NCBI GenBank assembly: GCA_963832785.1
Contig: CAWHVF010000005.1
Span: 2,108,001 to 2,172,000, forward strand
Direction of reading: 5' to 3'
From: CAWBRT01 sp963832785
GTDB taxonomy: Bacteria > Acidobacteriota > Terriglobia > Terriglobales > Acidobacteriaceae
DNA: 64,000 nt
The stretch's first letter is position 1. Every line of letters begins with the position of its first letter. The notes below the pieces were generated by a model. It was not told the DNA's origin and searched no databases. It saw nothing but the letters and a program-made list of their open reading frames with translations. Positions 40,055-49,238 of the stretch are shown here, piece after piece. A program made the translations under genes and the position numbers.

Positions 40055-40160
40055 CTTCGGGCGCATAAAAAAGCGCGCCCTCAGGATGACGCCTCTTCAG
40101 TATTTCTCCGCAGCCTTTTACAATTTCACGTTAAGATTTTTGATTTCAGATTGAAAGACT
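40055..40160. repeat. Mixed dispersed repeats upstream of the HIBADH-like gene
   Basis: AATCCTTCGGGCGC...GCGCCCTCAGGATGAC near 40052-40090 is a copy of the CATCCTGAGC-type repeat. It is followed at 40125-40155 by an AT-rich tract (CACGTTAAGATTTTTGATTT). Both belong to families seen elsewhere in the window. Confidence 0.5.
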
Positions 40161-40196
40161 GGCGGTCGAAGCAAGACCGGAGCCGGGAGGGATGAA

Positions 40197-41093
40197 ATGA
40201 GTACGCAAAGCAAGGGCACGGTGGGTGTAATCGGGCTGGGAATCATGGGGTCGGCGATGGCGGCCAACCTGGTGAAGGCGGGTTTCGAGGTAATCGGGAC
40301 CGACATTTTGCCGGAGCGGCGCGCCGCCTTGAAAAAAGCGGGCGGGAAGCCGGTGGCCAGCGCCGGCGAGGTCGGCAAGGCCTGCCGGCAGATCATCATC
40401 TCGATAGCGTCCATACCGGCGCTGCACCAGGTTTGCGGCGAGCTGGCCGCCAGTTGCGCCAAGGGCACCATCGTCATGGAAACGGGCACGCTGCCGCTGG
40501 CCGACAAGCAGAAGGCGCGCGCGCTACTGGCTGAAAAGGGCGTGATTCTGCTCGATTGCACGCTGTCTGGCACCGGCGCGCAGGCCAAGACCAAAGACCT
40601 GGCGGTCTATGCCAGCGGAGACAGCAAGGCCATCAAGCAGCTTGGTCCGATGATCGAGGGCTTTGCCCGCGCCTGTTACGACCTGGGGGAGTTTGGCAAC
40701 GGGACGAAGATGAAGTTTGTGGCCAACCTGCTGGTGGCCATCCACAACGTGGCCGCAGCGGAAGCGATCCTGCTGGGAGTTCGTTCCGGGCTCGACCCCG
40801 ACACCATCGTGAAAGTGGTGGGCGATGGCGCCGGCAGCTCGCGCATGTTCCAGGTTCGCGGCCCCTTGATGGCGCACCGCACCTGGGACGAGCCGACCAT
40901 GAAGAACTCAGTTTGGCAGAAGGACATGAAGCTGATCGGCGAAGCCTTGCAGGCGGCCGGTTGCCCGGCGCCGCTGTTTTCCGCCTGCATCCCCATATAT
41001 ATTGCCGCCACCGCCTCCGGGCACGCGGAACACGATACCGCCGCCGTCTACGAGATTTTGGAGCGCATGGCGCTGAAACCTCAACGGGGGTAG
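40197..41093 (+). CDS. 3-hydroxyisobutyrate dehydrogenase family NAD(P)-dependent oxidoreductase
   Basis: 298 residues. Beta-hydroxyacid dehydrogenase: cofactor loop GVIGLGIMGSAMAANL (10-25), substrate motif LDCTLSGTGAQAK (119-131, the D-x-x-x-S-G pattern), and the catalytic lysine K173 in GNGTKMKFVAN. The second domain is all-helical. Members oxidise 3-hydroxyisobutyrate, tartronate semialdehyde, 2-hydroxymethylglutarate or phosphogluconate-like acids. It begins 255 bases after the CocE gene, so it may or may not share its transcript. GGGAGGG precedes the ATG. Confidence 0.87.
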   Translation: MSTQSKGTVGVIGLGIMGSAMAANLVKAGFEVIGTDILPERRAALKKAGGKPVASAGEVGKACRQIIISIASIPALHQVCGELAASCAKGTIVMETGTLPLADKQKARALLAEKGVILLDCTLSGTGAQAKTKDLAVYASGDSKAIKQLGPMIEGFARACYDLGEFGNGTKMKFVANLLVAIHNVAAAEAILLGVRSGLDPDTIVKVVGDGAGSSRMFQVRGPLMAHRTWDEPTMKNSVWQKDMKLIGEALQAAGCPAPLFSACIPIYIAATASGHAEHDTAAVYEILERMALKPQRG

Positions 41094-41099
41094 AGGCGC

Positions 41100-41217
41100 C
41101 TTTTTTCCCGCGCGGTGTCATCCTGAGCGAAGCGAAGTATCTGCTGTTCCCGCGGCGAAAAGCAGATCCTTCGGCTCCGCTCACGCTCCGCCTCAGGATG
41201 ACTCTTACGAGGAAAAC
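41100..41217. repeat. CATCCTGAGC-type dispersed repeat, long copy
   Basis: GTGTCATCCTGAGCGAAGCG at 41115 is mirrored by GCTCCGCCTCAGGATGAC ending near 41200. Between them lies a region with GTATCTGCTGTTC and GCAGATCCTTCGG. This is the fullest copy of the repeat. It occupies the space between the HIBADH-like gene and the convergent amidohydrolase gene. Confidence 0.6.
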
Positions 41218-41240
41218 CTACAGCGAGAGCAAAACCAAAG

Positions 41241-42326
41241 CTATATCTTGAGCAGTTTTGCCGCGTTGTTGCCCAGGATCAGCGAGCGCTGTTTGGCCGG
41301 CACGTTTTTCAGCACCTGCACCGGCATGTCGTAGCCCATGTCGTAGCAATAGTCGCTGCCCAGAACCACCCGGTCCGCCCCGACGTAGTCAATGAGATAG
41401 GAAAGGATCTTTGGGTTATGGGTAATGGTGTCGTAATGGAAGCGGCGCAGGTAGGCGGTGGCCGGCTGCTTCTGGTCCTTCAGCTCTTCCGCGCCGGGCC
41501 GGCGGCGCACCTGGACGCCGCGGTCGAAGCGTCCTGAGAGCCACGGGAACGTGCCCCCGCCGTGCGGCAACATGACATCCAGTTTCGGGAAGGCATCCAA
41601 TACGCCGCCGAAGATCAGGTAAGCCGCCGCCAGTCCCCCTTCATAGGGATTGCCCAGCAGGTTGCGCAGGTAGAACTTCGCCATGCGCTCCGGGCCGACC
41701 GTATCGGTGGGATGCAGGAAGATGGGCCAGCCGAGCTGTTCGCACTTGGCGTAGATAGGGAAAAATTCCTGATAATCCATTTCATGTCCGGCCGGCACGG
41801 TGGACAGGTAAATGCCACGCATGGCCGGGGACTTGCTCACCCGCTCCAGCTCCTGCAAGGCCAGCTTGGGGTCCTGCATGGGCAGCGTCGCCATGCCGAC
41901 GAAACGTCTGGGATACTTGGCGTGGGCCTCGATGCAACTGTCGTTAAAGGCTTGCGACAGCGCCAGCCCGAAGTCGGGAGGAGCCCAATAGACCATGGGG
42001 GCGGTGAGCGACAGCGCGTGCATGTCGACTCCCTGCTTGTCCATCGCCTTGAGGCGCTCGTCGATGTCGACAAAATCAGGCGAAAAAATAGCCGTGAACT
42101 TGTAGGTGCTAAAGGTTACGTATCCCTGCTTGTTCTTTCCGACGTTGGCCCCATACTTGCGGCCGTCTTGGTCGACCATATCGACCCAGGCCTTCGGATA
42201 CCAGTGCGCATGGGTATCGATGATGGGGGTTTTGAACTTGCCATGATCTTTGGCCTCCGCTAAACCGCCGGCCAGAGTGACGCCGCCAGCGATGGCGCCG
42301 GCCACCAGGAAGTCGCGTCTGTTCAT
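41241..42326 (-). CDS. Exported amidohydrolase family 2 protein with Tat-type signal
   Basis: 361 residues. The N-terminus NRRDFLVAGAIAGGVTLAGG is a twin-arginine signal (R-R-D-F-L), so the enzyme is likely folded in the cytoplasm and sent to the periplasm. The barrel has THAHWYP (first His pair), MATLPMQDP, IFLHPTD, LPHGGGTFPWLSGRF and LGSDYCYD for the metal Asp. It is a distant paralogue of 36081-37157, sharing the ATLPMQD and HGGG-FP patterns. The two may act on the same class of compound on either side of the membrane; that is inference. Confidence 0.82.
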   Translation of the reverse strand: MNRRDFLVAGAIAGGVTLAGGLAEAKDHGKFKTPIIDTHAHWYPKAWVDMVDQDGRKYGANVGKNKQGYVTFSTYKFTAIFSPDFVDIDERLKAMDKQGVDMHALSLTAPMVYWAPPDFGLALSQAFNDSCIEAHAKYPRRFVGMATLPMQDPKLALQELERVSKSPAMRGIYLSTVPAGHEMDYQEFFPIYAKCEQLGWPIFLHPTDTVGPERMAKFYLRNLLGNPYEGGLAAAYLIFGGVLDAFPKLDVMLPHGGGTFPWLSGRFDRGVQVRRRPGAEELKDQKQPATAYLRRFHYDTITHNPKILSYLIDYVGADRVVLGSDYCYDMGYDMPVQVLKNVPAKQRSLILGNNAAKLLKI

Positions 42327-42557
42327 GAGTTCTCCCTAAGCAAATTGCAAGAGTGTTGTGGAGTGGAACTGTCGACTGTATTACAGATCGTAGCCGGCCG
42401 CAATCCCGGAGCCCGGCTGGCGCAGAAACTCGTTAGCGCCGTTATCGGGTCAATTTTGCCGTTCAGGCGGGCTGGCAGGAACTCGATTCGCCCGAGTAAA
42501 ATCCTTAATCAATAAGAACTGAACTACGGATCTTTCAGCGGCTGCTGGAGGCCACGG

Positions 42558-43979
42558 TTGCCTATTGCAAACGAATTACCGACTAAAGCTGAGCCGGGGG
42601 CGGCGCGTCCGACCATGTCGCGTTTCTTCCGCGCCTTCCTGCGCAACCTGCGCAAGTCGCGGGACAAGGACATTGGCGCGCTCTGCCGGCAGTTGATTTC
42701 CGAACGGGGAGAGGCTTCGCAGATAGCCCTCGCCCAGGAACTGATCGCCAGCTACGAGTCGCTGGACGAGGCGCCGCGGCTGGAATTTTTCCGGATGCTC
42801 TGCCGCGAGTTTGGGCCCAACGAGCCTCTCATCAGCAAGGCGGCGGCGAACTATCAGCGCGCGCCGAGCTTCGCCAACTATCAGGCCTTGGCAGCGGCCA
42901 TGGTCTCGCCCATGCAGAAGCTTTTTGAGCGCATGAACACCGCCTCGCGCGGGACGGAGACGCTGGTTTCCATGCGCGGACGGGCGGTACGCCTGACGGG
43001 CGATCACCCCGAGCTCAAGCCGCTGGATTCGGAGCTGCGCTATCTTTTCGGGCTCTGGTTCAACCGCGGTTTCCTGCGGCTGGAGCGCATCGGCTGGCAC
43101 ACCTCGGCGCTGGTGCTGGAAAAGCTCATCGGCTACGAATCGGTGCACGAGATCAACGGCTGGTCAGACCTGCGGCGCCGCCTGGCGCCCGACCGCCGTT
43201 GCTTTGCCTTCTTCCATCCGGCGCTGCAGGATGAGCCCGTGATCTTCGTCGAGATCGCGCTCACCCAGGGACTGGTGGCCGAACTCGACCCTTTGCTCGA
43301 TCCCGATGCGCCGGTGCTCGAACCGGAGCAGGCCGACACTACTACCTTCTACTCCATCAGCAACTGCCTGGACGGACTGCGCGGCATTTCCTTCGGCAGC
43401 TTTCTCATCAAGCAGGTGGTGGCTGAACTGGGAGCCGAGCTTCCGGGAATAAAGGTGTTCGGGACGCTGTCGCCGCTGCCACGCTTCGCCCGGGCGCTGC
43501 GCGATCAGCAGAACCCCCAGGGCTTCACCCGGCAGCGGCTTTCGCGCTTGCTGGCCGATTACGAAGAACGGCTGCTAACCGAATCGGGCAAGGGGGACCG
43601 GGTAGAAGCCCTGTTCGCTCTGCTGCAGGAGCCGCTGCGCCACCGCGAAGCACTGGCCAGGCCGCTGCATCGGCTGGCGCTGGCCTATCTCACGCAGTTG
43701 CGGGTGAACGGGCGGGTGCTGGACCCGGTCGCCAACTTTCACCTCACCAATGGCGCGCGCCTGGAACGCATTAACCCCTTCAGCAACTTGCGCCCTTATG
43801 GTTTGACGCAATCTTTCGGAACGACGGCGAATTACCGCTACGTGCCCGACGAGCTGGAGGATAACCACGAACACTTCGTGACCGAAGGACGGTTCAGGGT
43901 TTCTTCGCGCCTGCTGCCAGAGCAGAAGATCGTGGCGGCCCTGTGGGCGGAAAACGGGGCGGGCAAGGAATCCCTGTAA
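42558..43979 (+). CDS. mcd: Malonyl-CoA decarboxylase
   Basis: 473 residues, the usual size. It converts malonyl-CoA to acetyl-CoA and CO2. The helical N-terminal domain (about 30-180) leads into a GNAT-like catalytic domain with FFHPALQDEPVIFVEIAL, TTTFYSISNCLDGLRGISFG (the conserved Ser region) and the catalytic His in VANFHLTNGARLERIN; LKVF...GTLSPLP is present as KVFGTLSPLPRF. The start is TTG at 42558 with GGAGG 6 nt upstream. No matA, matB or malonate transporter is nearby, so it may recycle malonyl-CoA rather than catabolise malonate. Confidence 0.9.
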   Translation: MPIANELPTKAEPGAARPTMSRFFRAFLRNLRKSRDKDIGALCRQLISERGEASQIALAQELIASYESLDEAPRLEFFRMLCREFGPNEPLISKAAANYQRAPSFANYQALAAAMVSPMQKLFERMNTASRGTETLVSMRGRAVRLTGDHPELKPLDSELRYLFGLWFNRGFLRLERIGWHTSALVLEKLIGYESVHEINGWSDLRRRLAPDRRCFAFFHPALQDEPVIFVEIALTQGLVAELDPLLDPDAPVLEPEQADTTTFYSISNCLDGLRGISFGSFLIKQVVAELGAELPGIKVFGTLSPLPRFARALRDQQNPQGFTRQRLSRLLADYEERLLTESGKGDRVEALFALLQEPLRHREALARPLHRLALAYLTQLRVNGRVLDPVANFHLTNGARLERINPFSNLRPYGLTQSFGTTANYRYVPDELEDNHEHFVTEGRFRVSSRLLPEQKIVAALWAENGAGKESL

Positions 43980-44007
43980 GGATCGCGGCGTCAGGCCGTC
44001 CCGCGGC

Positions 44008-44045
44008 AAAAAAGCCAGGGACAGACGCGCAGTCCTGTCCCTGGC
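44008..44045 (-). terminator. Rho-independent terminator of the sugar ABC operon
   Basis: GCCAGGGACAG (44014-44024) pairs with CTGTCCCTGGC (44035-44045). On the minus strand the stem is followed by six T residues (44013-44008). It lies 25 bases past the stop of the binding-protein gene, the last gene of the operon. Confidence 0.88.
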
Positions 44046-44069
44046 CCATCGCTTTCCTGCCGCAGGCTA

Positions 44070-45143
44070 TTACCTGACCGGCGGCTTCCAGCCCGCGGGA
44101 GCCCGCACCCCGCTCAAATCGATGGTACTGATGTTGTCCTTGGTGGCGATGGACAACGGAGTGAAAATCTGCTTGGGAACTTCCCGTTTTTCCAGATAAT
44201 TGATGGTGGCGCGTATGCACCAGCGGCCGATGGTGACGCTCTGCTGCAACACCGTGGCCGTCATGGCGCCTTCGCGCAAGAACTTCTCGTTGTCCGGTTG
44301 CAGGTCGGTGGCCGTAACCACGACCTTGCCGGATTTGCCGGCGGCCCGCAGGGCCTGGGCAGCGCCCACGCCGGTCATGTCAGCGCCGTTATAAACACCA
44401 TCGATCCGGGGATAAGTCTGCAGGAAGTCCTCCATCAGGCGCATGCCGTCCTGGGGAGTGGACTGCGAGAACTGCTCGCCCAGAATCTTGATGTTGGGAG
44501 CGATCTCGGCCATACGCTTGCGGAAAGAATCGCCGCGAATCTGCGCCCACGAGGTGCCGGCCGGGCCGCGCAGCATAACCACGTTGCCCTTGTTGTTGAG
44601 GGCTTTGGCCATGAAGTCGGCCTGCATTTTCCCGATCTCCGTGTCATCGGAGCGAACCCGCGTGATCACCTTGGGGCTGTCGGTCATGACATTGCAGTTG
44701 AATACCGGAATGTGGGCGGCGACCGCCGCGTCCACCATGGGAATAGTGGCGGAGCCGTTGATGGCGACCAGGTCGACCGCGTCCACCTTGCTGGCAATCA
44801 GGTCTTCCATCTGCGCGACCTGCTTTTCGATGTACTGGTAGCCGCCGGCATCGTGCAGGATGACCCTGGCGCCCAGCTTCTCGGCCTCGTCAGTGTAGCC
44901 GTAAGCCTGGGCGATGAAGTGCGGGTTGGAAAGCTGCGGGATAAGCACCCCAATGGTGTACTGCTTGGCCGGTTTGGGGGGGCGGGGATACTGCGGTGCG
45001 GGCTCTTTGGCCGCGTCCGTTTTCGCCGCGGCGGCCGGCTTGCCTTTGGCCGGCTTGGCTGTGGTCTGTGCCTGAGCCCAGCCGGCACAGAGAAGCAGCA
45101 ACAGGGCGGGCAGAAGGACCATGTATACGAAGCGCTTTATCAT
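44070..45143 (-). CDS. rbsB: Periplasmic sugar-binding protein of ABC transporter (RbsB-like)
   Basis: 357 residues from ATG 45143 (GGAGGGAG just upstream). Signal peptide MIKRFVYMVLLPALLLLLCA ending around AQAQ. A low-complexity Lys/Ala/Pro linker follows (about 25-58), then the type I periplasmic-binding fold beginning YTIGVLIPQLSNPHFIAQAYGYTDEAEKLG, with NGADMTGVGAAQALRAAG in the second lobe. It captures a sugar, polyol or similar ligand and delivers it to the permease. The symbol is by family; ribose itself is not proven. It is last in the A-C-B gene order, behind its permease. Confidence 0.85.
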   Translation of the reverse strand: MIKRFVYMVLLPALLLLLCAGWAQAQTTAKPAKGKPAAAAKTDAAKEPAPQYPRPPKPAKQYTIGVLIPQLSNPHFIAQAYGYTDEAEKLGARVILHDAGGYQYIEKQVAQMEDLIASKVDAVDLVAINGSATIPMVDAAVAAHIPVFNCNVMTDSPKVITRVRSDDTEIGKMQADFMAKALNNKGNVVMLRGPAGTSWAQIRGDSFRKRMAEIAPNIKILGEQFSQSTPQDGMRLMEDFLQTYPRIDGVYNGADMTGVGAAQALRAAGKSGKVVVTATDLQPDNEKFLREGAMTATVLQQSVTIGRWCIRATINYLEKREVPKQIFTPLSIATKDNISTIDLSGVRAPAGWKPPVR

Positions 45144-45260
45144 TTTCACTCCCTCCTGGGAAGAATTCACTATCAGGGCACCTTCAATCCACTTGTGAAA
45201 ACCAAGGCCGCTTCCGGCGGAAAGCCGCGCCTCCAGGGACGGCCATCTTGCCGGACGGAG

Positions 45261-46268
45261 TTAGCCGCGACGGCGCTCGCGGGCCAGGTCGACGTAGACG
45301 GCCAGCACGATGATGGCGCCGATCACGATGTTCTGTATATAAGACGAAACCTGAATCAAGTTCAATCCATTGGCCAGCACGCCCAGGATAAGGACGCCCA
45401 TTAACGTCTGGCCCATGCTGCCGACTCCTCCGGTGATCTTGCCGCCGCCGATGACCACCGCCGCAATGGCATACAACTCCTGCATCTCTCCCAGCGTAGG
45501 CTGGCCGGAGATGACGCGCGAGGTGAGCACGACGCCGGCTACGCCCGCAAACAGCCCGCTGAAAACGTACACCAGGATCTTGTACTTGACCACATTGATG
45601 CCGGATAGAATGGCCGCCTCTTCGTTGCTGCCCAGGGCGTAGACGTAACGCCCGAAGCGGGTGCGGCTGAGCATTATGTGTCCCAGGATGAAGGCCACGG
45701 CGGCAATGAATGCCGGGATGGGAATCGGACCGAGCTTACCGGCGCCGACAAACAGAAACGCGCTAGGCAGGCCGACGACGGGAAGGCCGCCGCTCAGCGT
45801 CAGGGCAAGGCCACGGGCCGCCACCAGCATTCCCAGGGTGGCGATGAAGGCGGGCAGCTTGGCCTTGGCGATCAGGAAGCCGGTCACCGCCCCGGAGAGG
45901 CCACCGGCAAGAACTCCGGCGACGATGCCGCCCACCAGTCCGAAAGCCAGCATTTGCTGGGCGCAGACGATGCTTACCAGGGCCAGCAGCGAGCCCACCG
46001 AAAGATCGATGCCACCGCTAAGAATGGCAAAGGTCTGGCCAATCGAAATCAGCGCCAGAATCGAGATCTGGCGGGAGACGTTGGCGACGTTTACCTCGCT
46101 CCAGAAGTTGGGATTAATGCTGCCGAAGACCACGCACAGGGCTATCAGCACGGCGGGCATGCCGACCCGCCCCCAGGGAATGCGGCTCCAGATGCTTGCC
46201 GGAGCGGGAGCCGCCTCCGCCTGCGCTTCCTTGACTTTCTGGACTTCGCTTACGCCGGCCTCGCTCAT
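45261..46268 (-). CDS. rbsC: Sugar ABC transporter permease (RbsC-like)
   Basis: 335 residues. Inner-membrane permease of the ribose/xylose/galactose class (BPD_transp_2): about ten helices, the N-terminal cytoplasmic stretch of 30 residues rich in Ala/Glu, and the coupling motif GRYVYALGSNEEAAILSGINV (E-A-A-x-x-x-G). AILSGGIDLSVGSLLAL is the typical helix 2-3 region. The start overlaps the stop of the ATPase gene by 4 bases. Confidence 0.9.
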   Translation of the reverse strand: MSEAGVSEVQKVKEAQAEAAPAPASIWSRIPWGRVGMPAVLIALCVVFGSINPNFWSEVNVANVSRQISILALISIGQTFAILSGGIDLSVGSLLALVSIVCAQQMLAFGLVGGIVAGVLAGGLSGAVTGFLIAKAKLPAFIATLGMLVAARGLALTLSGGLPVVGLPSAFLFVGAGKLGPIPIPAFIAAVAFILGHIMLSRTRFGRYVYALGSNEEAAILSGINVVKYKILVYVFSGLFAGVAGVVLTSRVISGQPTLGEMQELYAIAAVVIGGGKITGGVGSMGQTLMGVLILGVLANGLNLIQVSSYIQNIVIGAIIVLAVYVDLARERRRG

Positions 46269-47854
46269 ACCTGTGCTCCGTGTGCTCCGGGATCAACCGG
46301 CTCCGCTCCCAATCCGGCCGCAGTAGCGAGATCAAGTTCCGGCGACGAAACGGCGCCCAGAGCATAATTCAAAATCTTTTCTTCGGTGGCCTCCTGACGG
46401 CTCAGTTCGCCGGCGATGCGGCCTTCGCGCATGACGAGAATGCGGTCGCTCATGCCCAGAATTTCGGGCAGCTCGGAGGAGATCATCAGGATCGCCGCTC
46501 CGCGCTTAACCAGTTCGCCCATCAGTTGGTAAACCTCCACCTTCGCGCCCACGTCGATGCCGCGCGTCGGTTCGTCGAAGAGGAAGATGTCGGTATCCGT
46601 CCCCAGCCACTTGGCGATGACGACCTTCTGCTGATTGCCGCCGCTCAGGTACATTACCCAGCGATCCAGGCTAGGTGTCGCGATACGCAGTGAAGAGACA
46701 GACTCCTGGGCGGCTTTTTTCTCCCCTCCCAGGCTCAGCAGTCCGCCATGCAGAAACCGCTTAAGCATGGTCACGGTGATGTTGTGCCTCACCGACATGT
46801 AGCGCAGTATGCCCTGCACCTTGCGGTCTTCGGGCAGCAGCGCCAGGCGCTTGCCGATGGCCTGCGCCGGCGACTTGATTTCGGCCGGCTTGCCGCGGAC
46901 GATCACCTGCCCGCTGTCCTTCTTGTCGGCGCCAAAGACCGCCCGCGCCATCTCCGTGCGCTTGGAACCCACCAGTCCGGCCACGCCCAGGATTTCGCCC
47001 CGCCGCAGGCTGAAGCTGATGTCGTGGAGCACGCCCTTGCGGTTCAGTTTTTCCACCCGTAAGAGCTCTTCGCCGGGCTCGACGCTGACCTTGGGAAACT
47101 TGTCCTTGAGCTCGCGCCCCACCATCAGGCGAATTAGCTGGTCCACCGGAGTGGCGGCGACGCTGACGGTGCCGACCTTGGCGCCATCCCGCAGGATTGT
47201 CGCCCGGTCGCCGATCTTCTTCACCTCCTCCAGCCGGTGCGAGATGTAGATGATGGCCATGCCGCGCGCCCTGAAATCGCCGATCATGCGGAAAAGCGCG
47301 TGGATTTCGTGCGCCGTCAGCACCGCCGTCGGCTCGTCCATGATGATGATTCGCGAATTGAGCGAGAGCGCCTTGGCGATTTCCACCATCTGCTGTTGCG
47401 CCACGCCCAGCCGCCGCACCACGGTCTCGGGAGCAACCCGAATGTCGAAAGTGGAGAGAATCTCGCGCGTCTGCCGCACCAGCTTCTTGCGATCGACCAG
47501 GCCGAGGCTTTCGCTCAGCATGGGCTCACGCCCCAGGAAGATGTTCTCGGCCACGGTCATGTCCGGGGCCAGATTGAACTCCTGGTAGATGGTGCTGACG
47601 CCCAGCTTTCGCGCGTCGTGCGGCTTGCGGATATGAGCCGGCTGGCCGTCGAACAGGATTTCGCCCGAGTCGGGGGCGTAAACGCCGGAGAGAACCTTGA
47701 TGAGCGTGGACTTCCCCGCTCCGTTTTCGCCCAGCAGCACGTGCACTTCGCCCAGGCGCACGTCCAGGTCGACGCCCTTCAACGCCAGGACGCCGGGAAA
47801 GTGCTTGACGATCCCGCGCATCTCCAGGAAAGGTCTGGTTGGTTCGGCACTCAT
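46265..47854 (-). CDS. rbsA: Sugar ABC transporter ATP-binding protein, two-domain (RbsA/MglA-like)
   Basis: 529 residues. Two fused ABC domains. Domain 1 has Walker A GENGAGKSTL, signature RLGVAQQQMVEIAKAL and Walker B IIIMDEPTAVL. Domain 2 is the degenerate RbsA type with GLVGSKRTEMARA in place of Walker A, then YLSGGNQQKVVIAKWL and FLFDEPTRGIDVG. It powers monosaccharide uptake together with rbsC and rbsB. First gene in the operon. The 30-residue C-terminal tail is Ala/Pro-rich. Confidence 0.92.
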   Translation of the reverse strand: MSAEPTRPFLEMRGIVKHFPGVLALKGVDLDVRLGEVHVLLGENGAGKSTLIKVLSGVYAPDSGEILFDGQPAHIRKPHDARKLGVSTIYQEFNLAPDMTVAENIFLGREPMLSESLGLVDRKKLVRQTREILSTFDIRVAPETVVRRLGVAQQQMVEIAKALSLNSRIIIMDEPTAVLTAHEIHALFRMIGDFRARGMAIIYISHRLEEVKKIGDRATILRDGAKVGTVSVAATPVDQLIRLMVGRELKDKFPKVSVEPGEELLRVEKLNRKGVLHDISFSLRRGEILGVAGLVGSKRTEMARAVFGADKKDSGQVIVRGKPAEIKSPAQAIGKRLALLPEDRKVQGILRYMSVRHNITVTMLKRFLHGGLLSLGGEKKAAQESVSSLRIATPSLDRWVMYLSGGNQQKVVIAKWLGTDTDIFLFDEPTRGIDVGAKVEVYQLMGELVKRGAAILMISSELPEILGMSDRILVMREGRIAGELSRQEATEEKILNYALGAVSSPELDLATAAGLGAEPVDPGAHGAQV

Positions 47855-48049
47855 GAAATTCTTTTGACCCCAGGCAGCCGCCGTTTCTTGGGAGCGAGAG
47901 CAGCCCTCGGCAGGCCGTTCGGCGCGGGTACCAAATCAGTTTACCCGCCCAGAACGCAGGCAGTTGCGAGGAATTGTAATCGTACAGCAGGCAATTTGGA
48001 ATGCAAAAGGAAAAGTTTCGAGGGCTTAGGGTTAGGATCTGGCAGGGGT

Positions 48050-48172
48050 TATCGTGAAAGCCCACGGCTTTAGAGGCTTTAGCCGCCGTGGCGATCTATC
48101 CACTGCGCCTAAAGGCGTTCTCTGTTGAGCATTGTTTCCCACGCCTGAAGGCGTGGGCTTCCACCGGCTAAT
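48050..48172. repeat. GGCTTTAGCC / AAGGCGT palindromic repeats
   Basis: A gene-free 340-base space (47855-48191). It contains AAAGCCCACGGCTTTAGAGG then GGCTTTAGCCGCCGTGG, GCGCCTAAAGGCGT, and CCCACGCCTGAAGGCGTGGG, with GGGCTTCCACCGG at the end. The GGCTTTAGCC and CTTCCACCG elements are also found in the cluster at 19752-20100, so the same repeat family separates transcription units in both places. Confidence 0.6.
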
Positions 48173-48191
48173 TCCATTTATGAAACACACC

Positions 48192-49238
48192 CTACTTCGC
48201 GGCCAGCCGGGCGGCGAGGCGGATGGCATTTCCCAGCGCGCCTTCGCGGGCCACTCCCTTGCCTACGATATCGAAAGCGGTGCCGTGGGCCGGAGTGGTA
48301 AAGACCGTCTGCAATCCTCCGGTCACGGTGACGCCGCGATGGAAGCCGTGCAGCTTGGTAGCGATCTGGCTCTGGTCGTGGTACATGGAAACCACGCCAT
48401 CGAATTCTCCGGCGAAAGCGCGGATAAAGATGGTGTCCGCCGGGTATGGCCCGCTGCAGTTGATGCCCCGGGCTTTCATCTCCTCGACCACCGGGCGAAT
48501 CAGCTCGATCTCTTCGCGGCCGAACAGGCCGTTGTCGCCGGCGTGCGGGTTGAGGGCGTTGACGGCGATGCGCGGCTTTTCTATGCTGGCGCGGCGCATC
48601 ATGGTGTAGTTCAGCAGAATGGCATCGCGGATGCGCTGCGGCGTGAGCTGCTCCAGGGCCTCGCGCAAGCTGACGTGGCCGGTGACGCGCGACATCCACT
48701 GGCCGTCGAGCACGTTCATCTCGCTGAAGTAACCCTGGTGTTCGAGCAGGCTGGCGAACATTTTGTGCTCGTCGGCAAAGCGCCAGCCGCCGTCGTGCAG
48801 GGCGCGCTTGTTCAGCGGCGCGAAGACGATGCCGTCCACCTCGCCCCGGCGCGCCATGCCGATGGCATAGGCCAGCGTCTCGCCGGTGAGCTTGCCGGAT
48901 TCGGCCGAGACCTGGCCGCGCGCGAAGCGGCCCGGATCGATATTGCCTAAATCGATCAGCGGGACAGGCTTCGCCTCATCAGGGCCGCCTGCCTGGGGCT
49001 CCGACTGCGGCCAGTTGATAGCAGCGGTGTTCGCCACCTTCTGCCAGGCCAGCTTCACGCCGGCGTCGCGCATTCCAAGTTCCAGCACCCGGGCGTCGCC
49101 CACCACCACCAGGCGCGTCACAGCTTGCACCGCCTTGTCGTGCAGCACCTTGGCGACAATTTCCGGGCCAATGCCGGTGCAGTCGCCCATGGTCAGGGCA
49201 AGAAGTGGCCGGGAATCTACGCCATCTGAATAGGTCAC
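48192..49238 (-). CDS. PdxA2-type 4-phosphoerythronate/threonate dehydrogenase (4-hydroxythreonine-4-phosphate dehydrogenase family)
   Basis: 348 residues. It starts LLALTMGDCTGIGPEIVAKVL (GDxxGIGPEI family motif). The metal His is in VTGHVSLREAL, and the C-terminal signature is MYHDQSQIATKLHGF then TPAHGTAFDIVGKG. The HDQxQIA-K-x-GF...GGL..V.TTPAHGTAFD pattern fits the PdxA2 branch, which oxidises and decarboxylates four-carbon acid phosphates (D-erythronate or D-threonate 4-phosphate), rather than pyridoxine PdxA. It is upstream of the rbsACB-type transporter on the same strand, which suggests a sugar-acid catabolic set; no DUF1537 kinase is seen. GTG 49238; longer readings run through non-homologous sequence. 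Confidence 0.8.
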   Translation of the reverse strand: MTYSDGVDSRPLLALTMGDCTGIGPEIVAKVLHDKAVQAVTRLVVVGDARVLELGMRDAGVKLAWQKVANTAAINWPQSEPQAGGPDEAKPVPLIDLGNIDPGRFARGQVSAESGKLTGETLAYAIGMARRGEVDGIVFAPLNKRALHDGGWRFADEHKMFASLLEHQGYFSEMNVLDGQWMSRVTGHVSLREALEQLTPQRIRDAILLNYTMMRRASIEKPRIAVNALNPHAGDNGLFGREEIELIRPVVEEMKARGINCSGPYPADTIFIRAFAGEFDGVVSMYHDQSQIATKLHGFHRGVTVTGGLQTVFTTPAHGTAFDIVGKGVAREGALGNAIRLAARLAAK

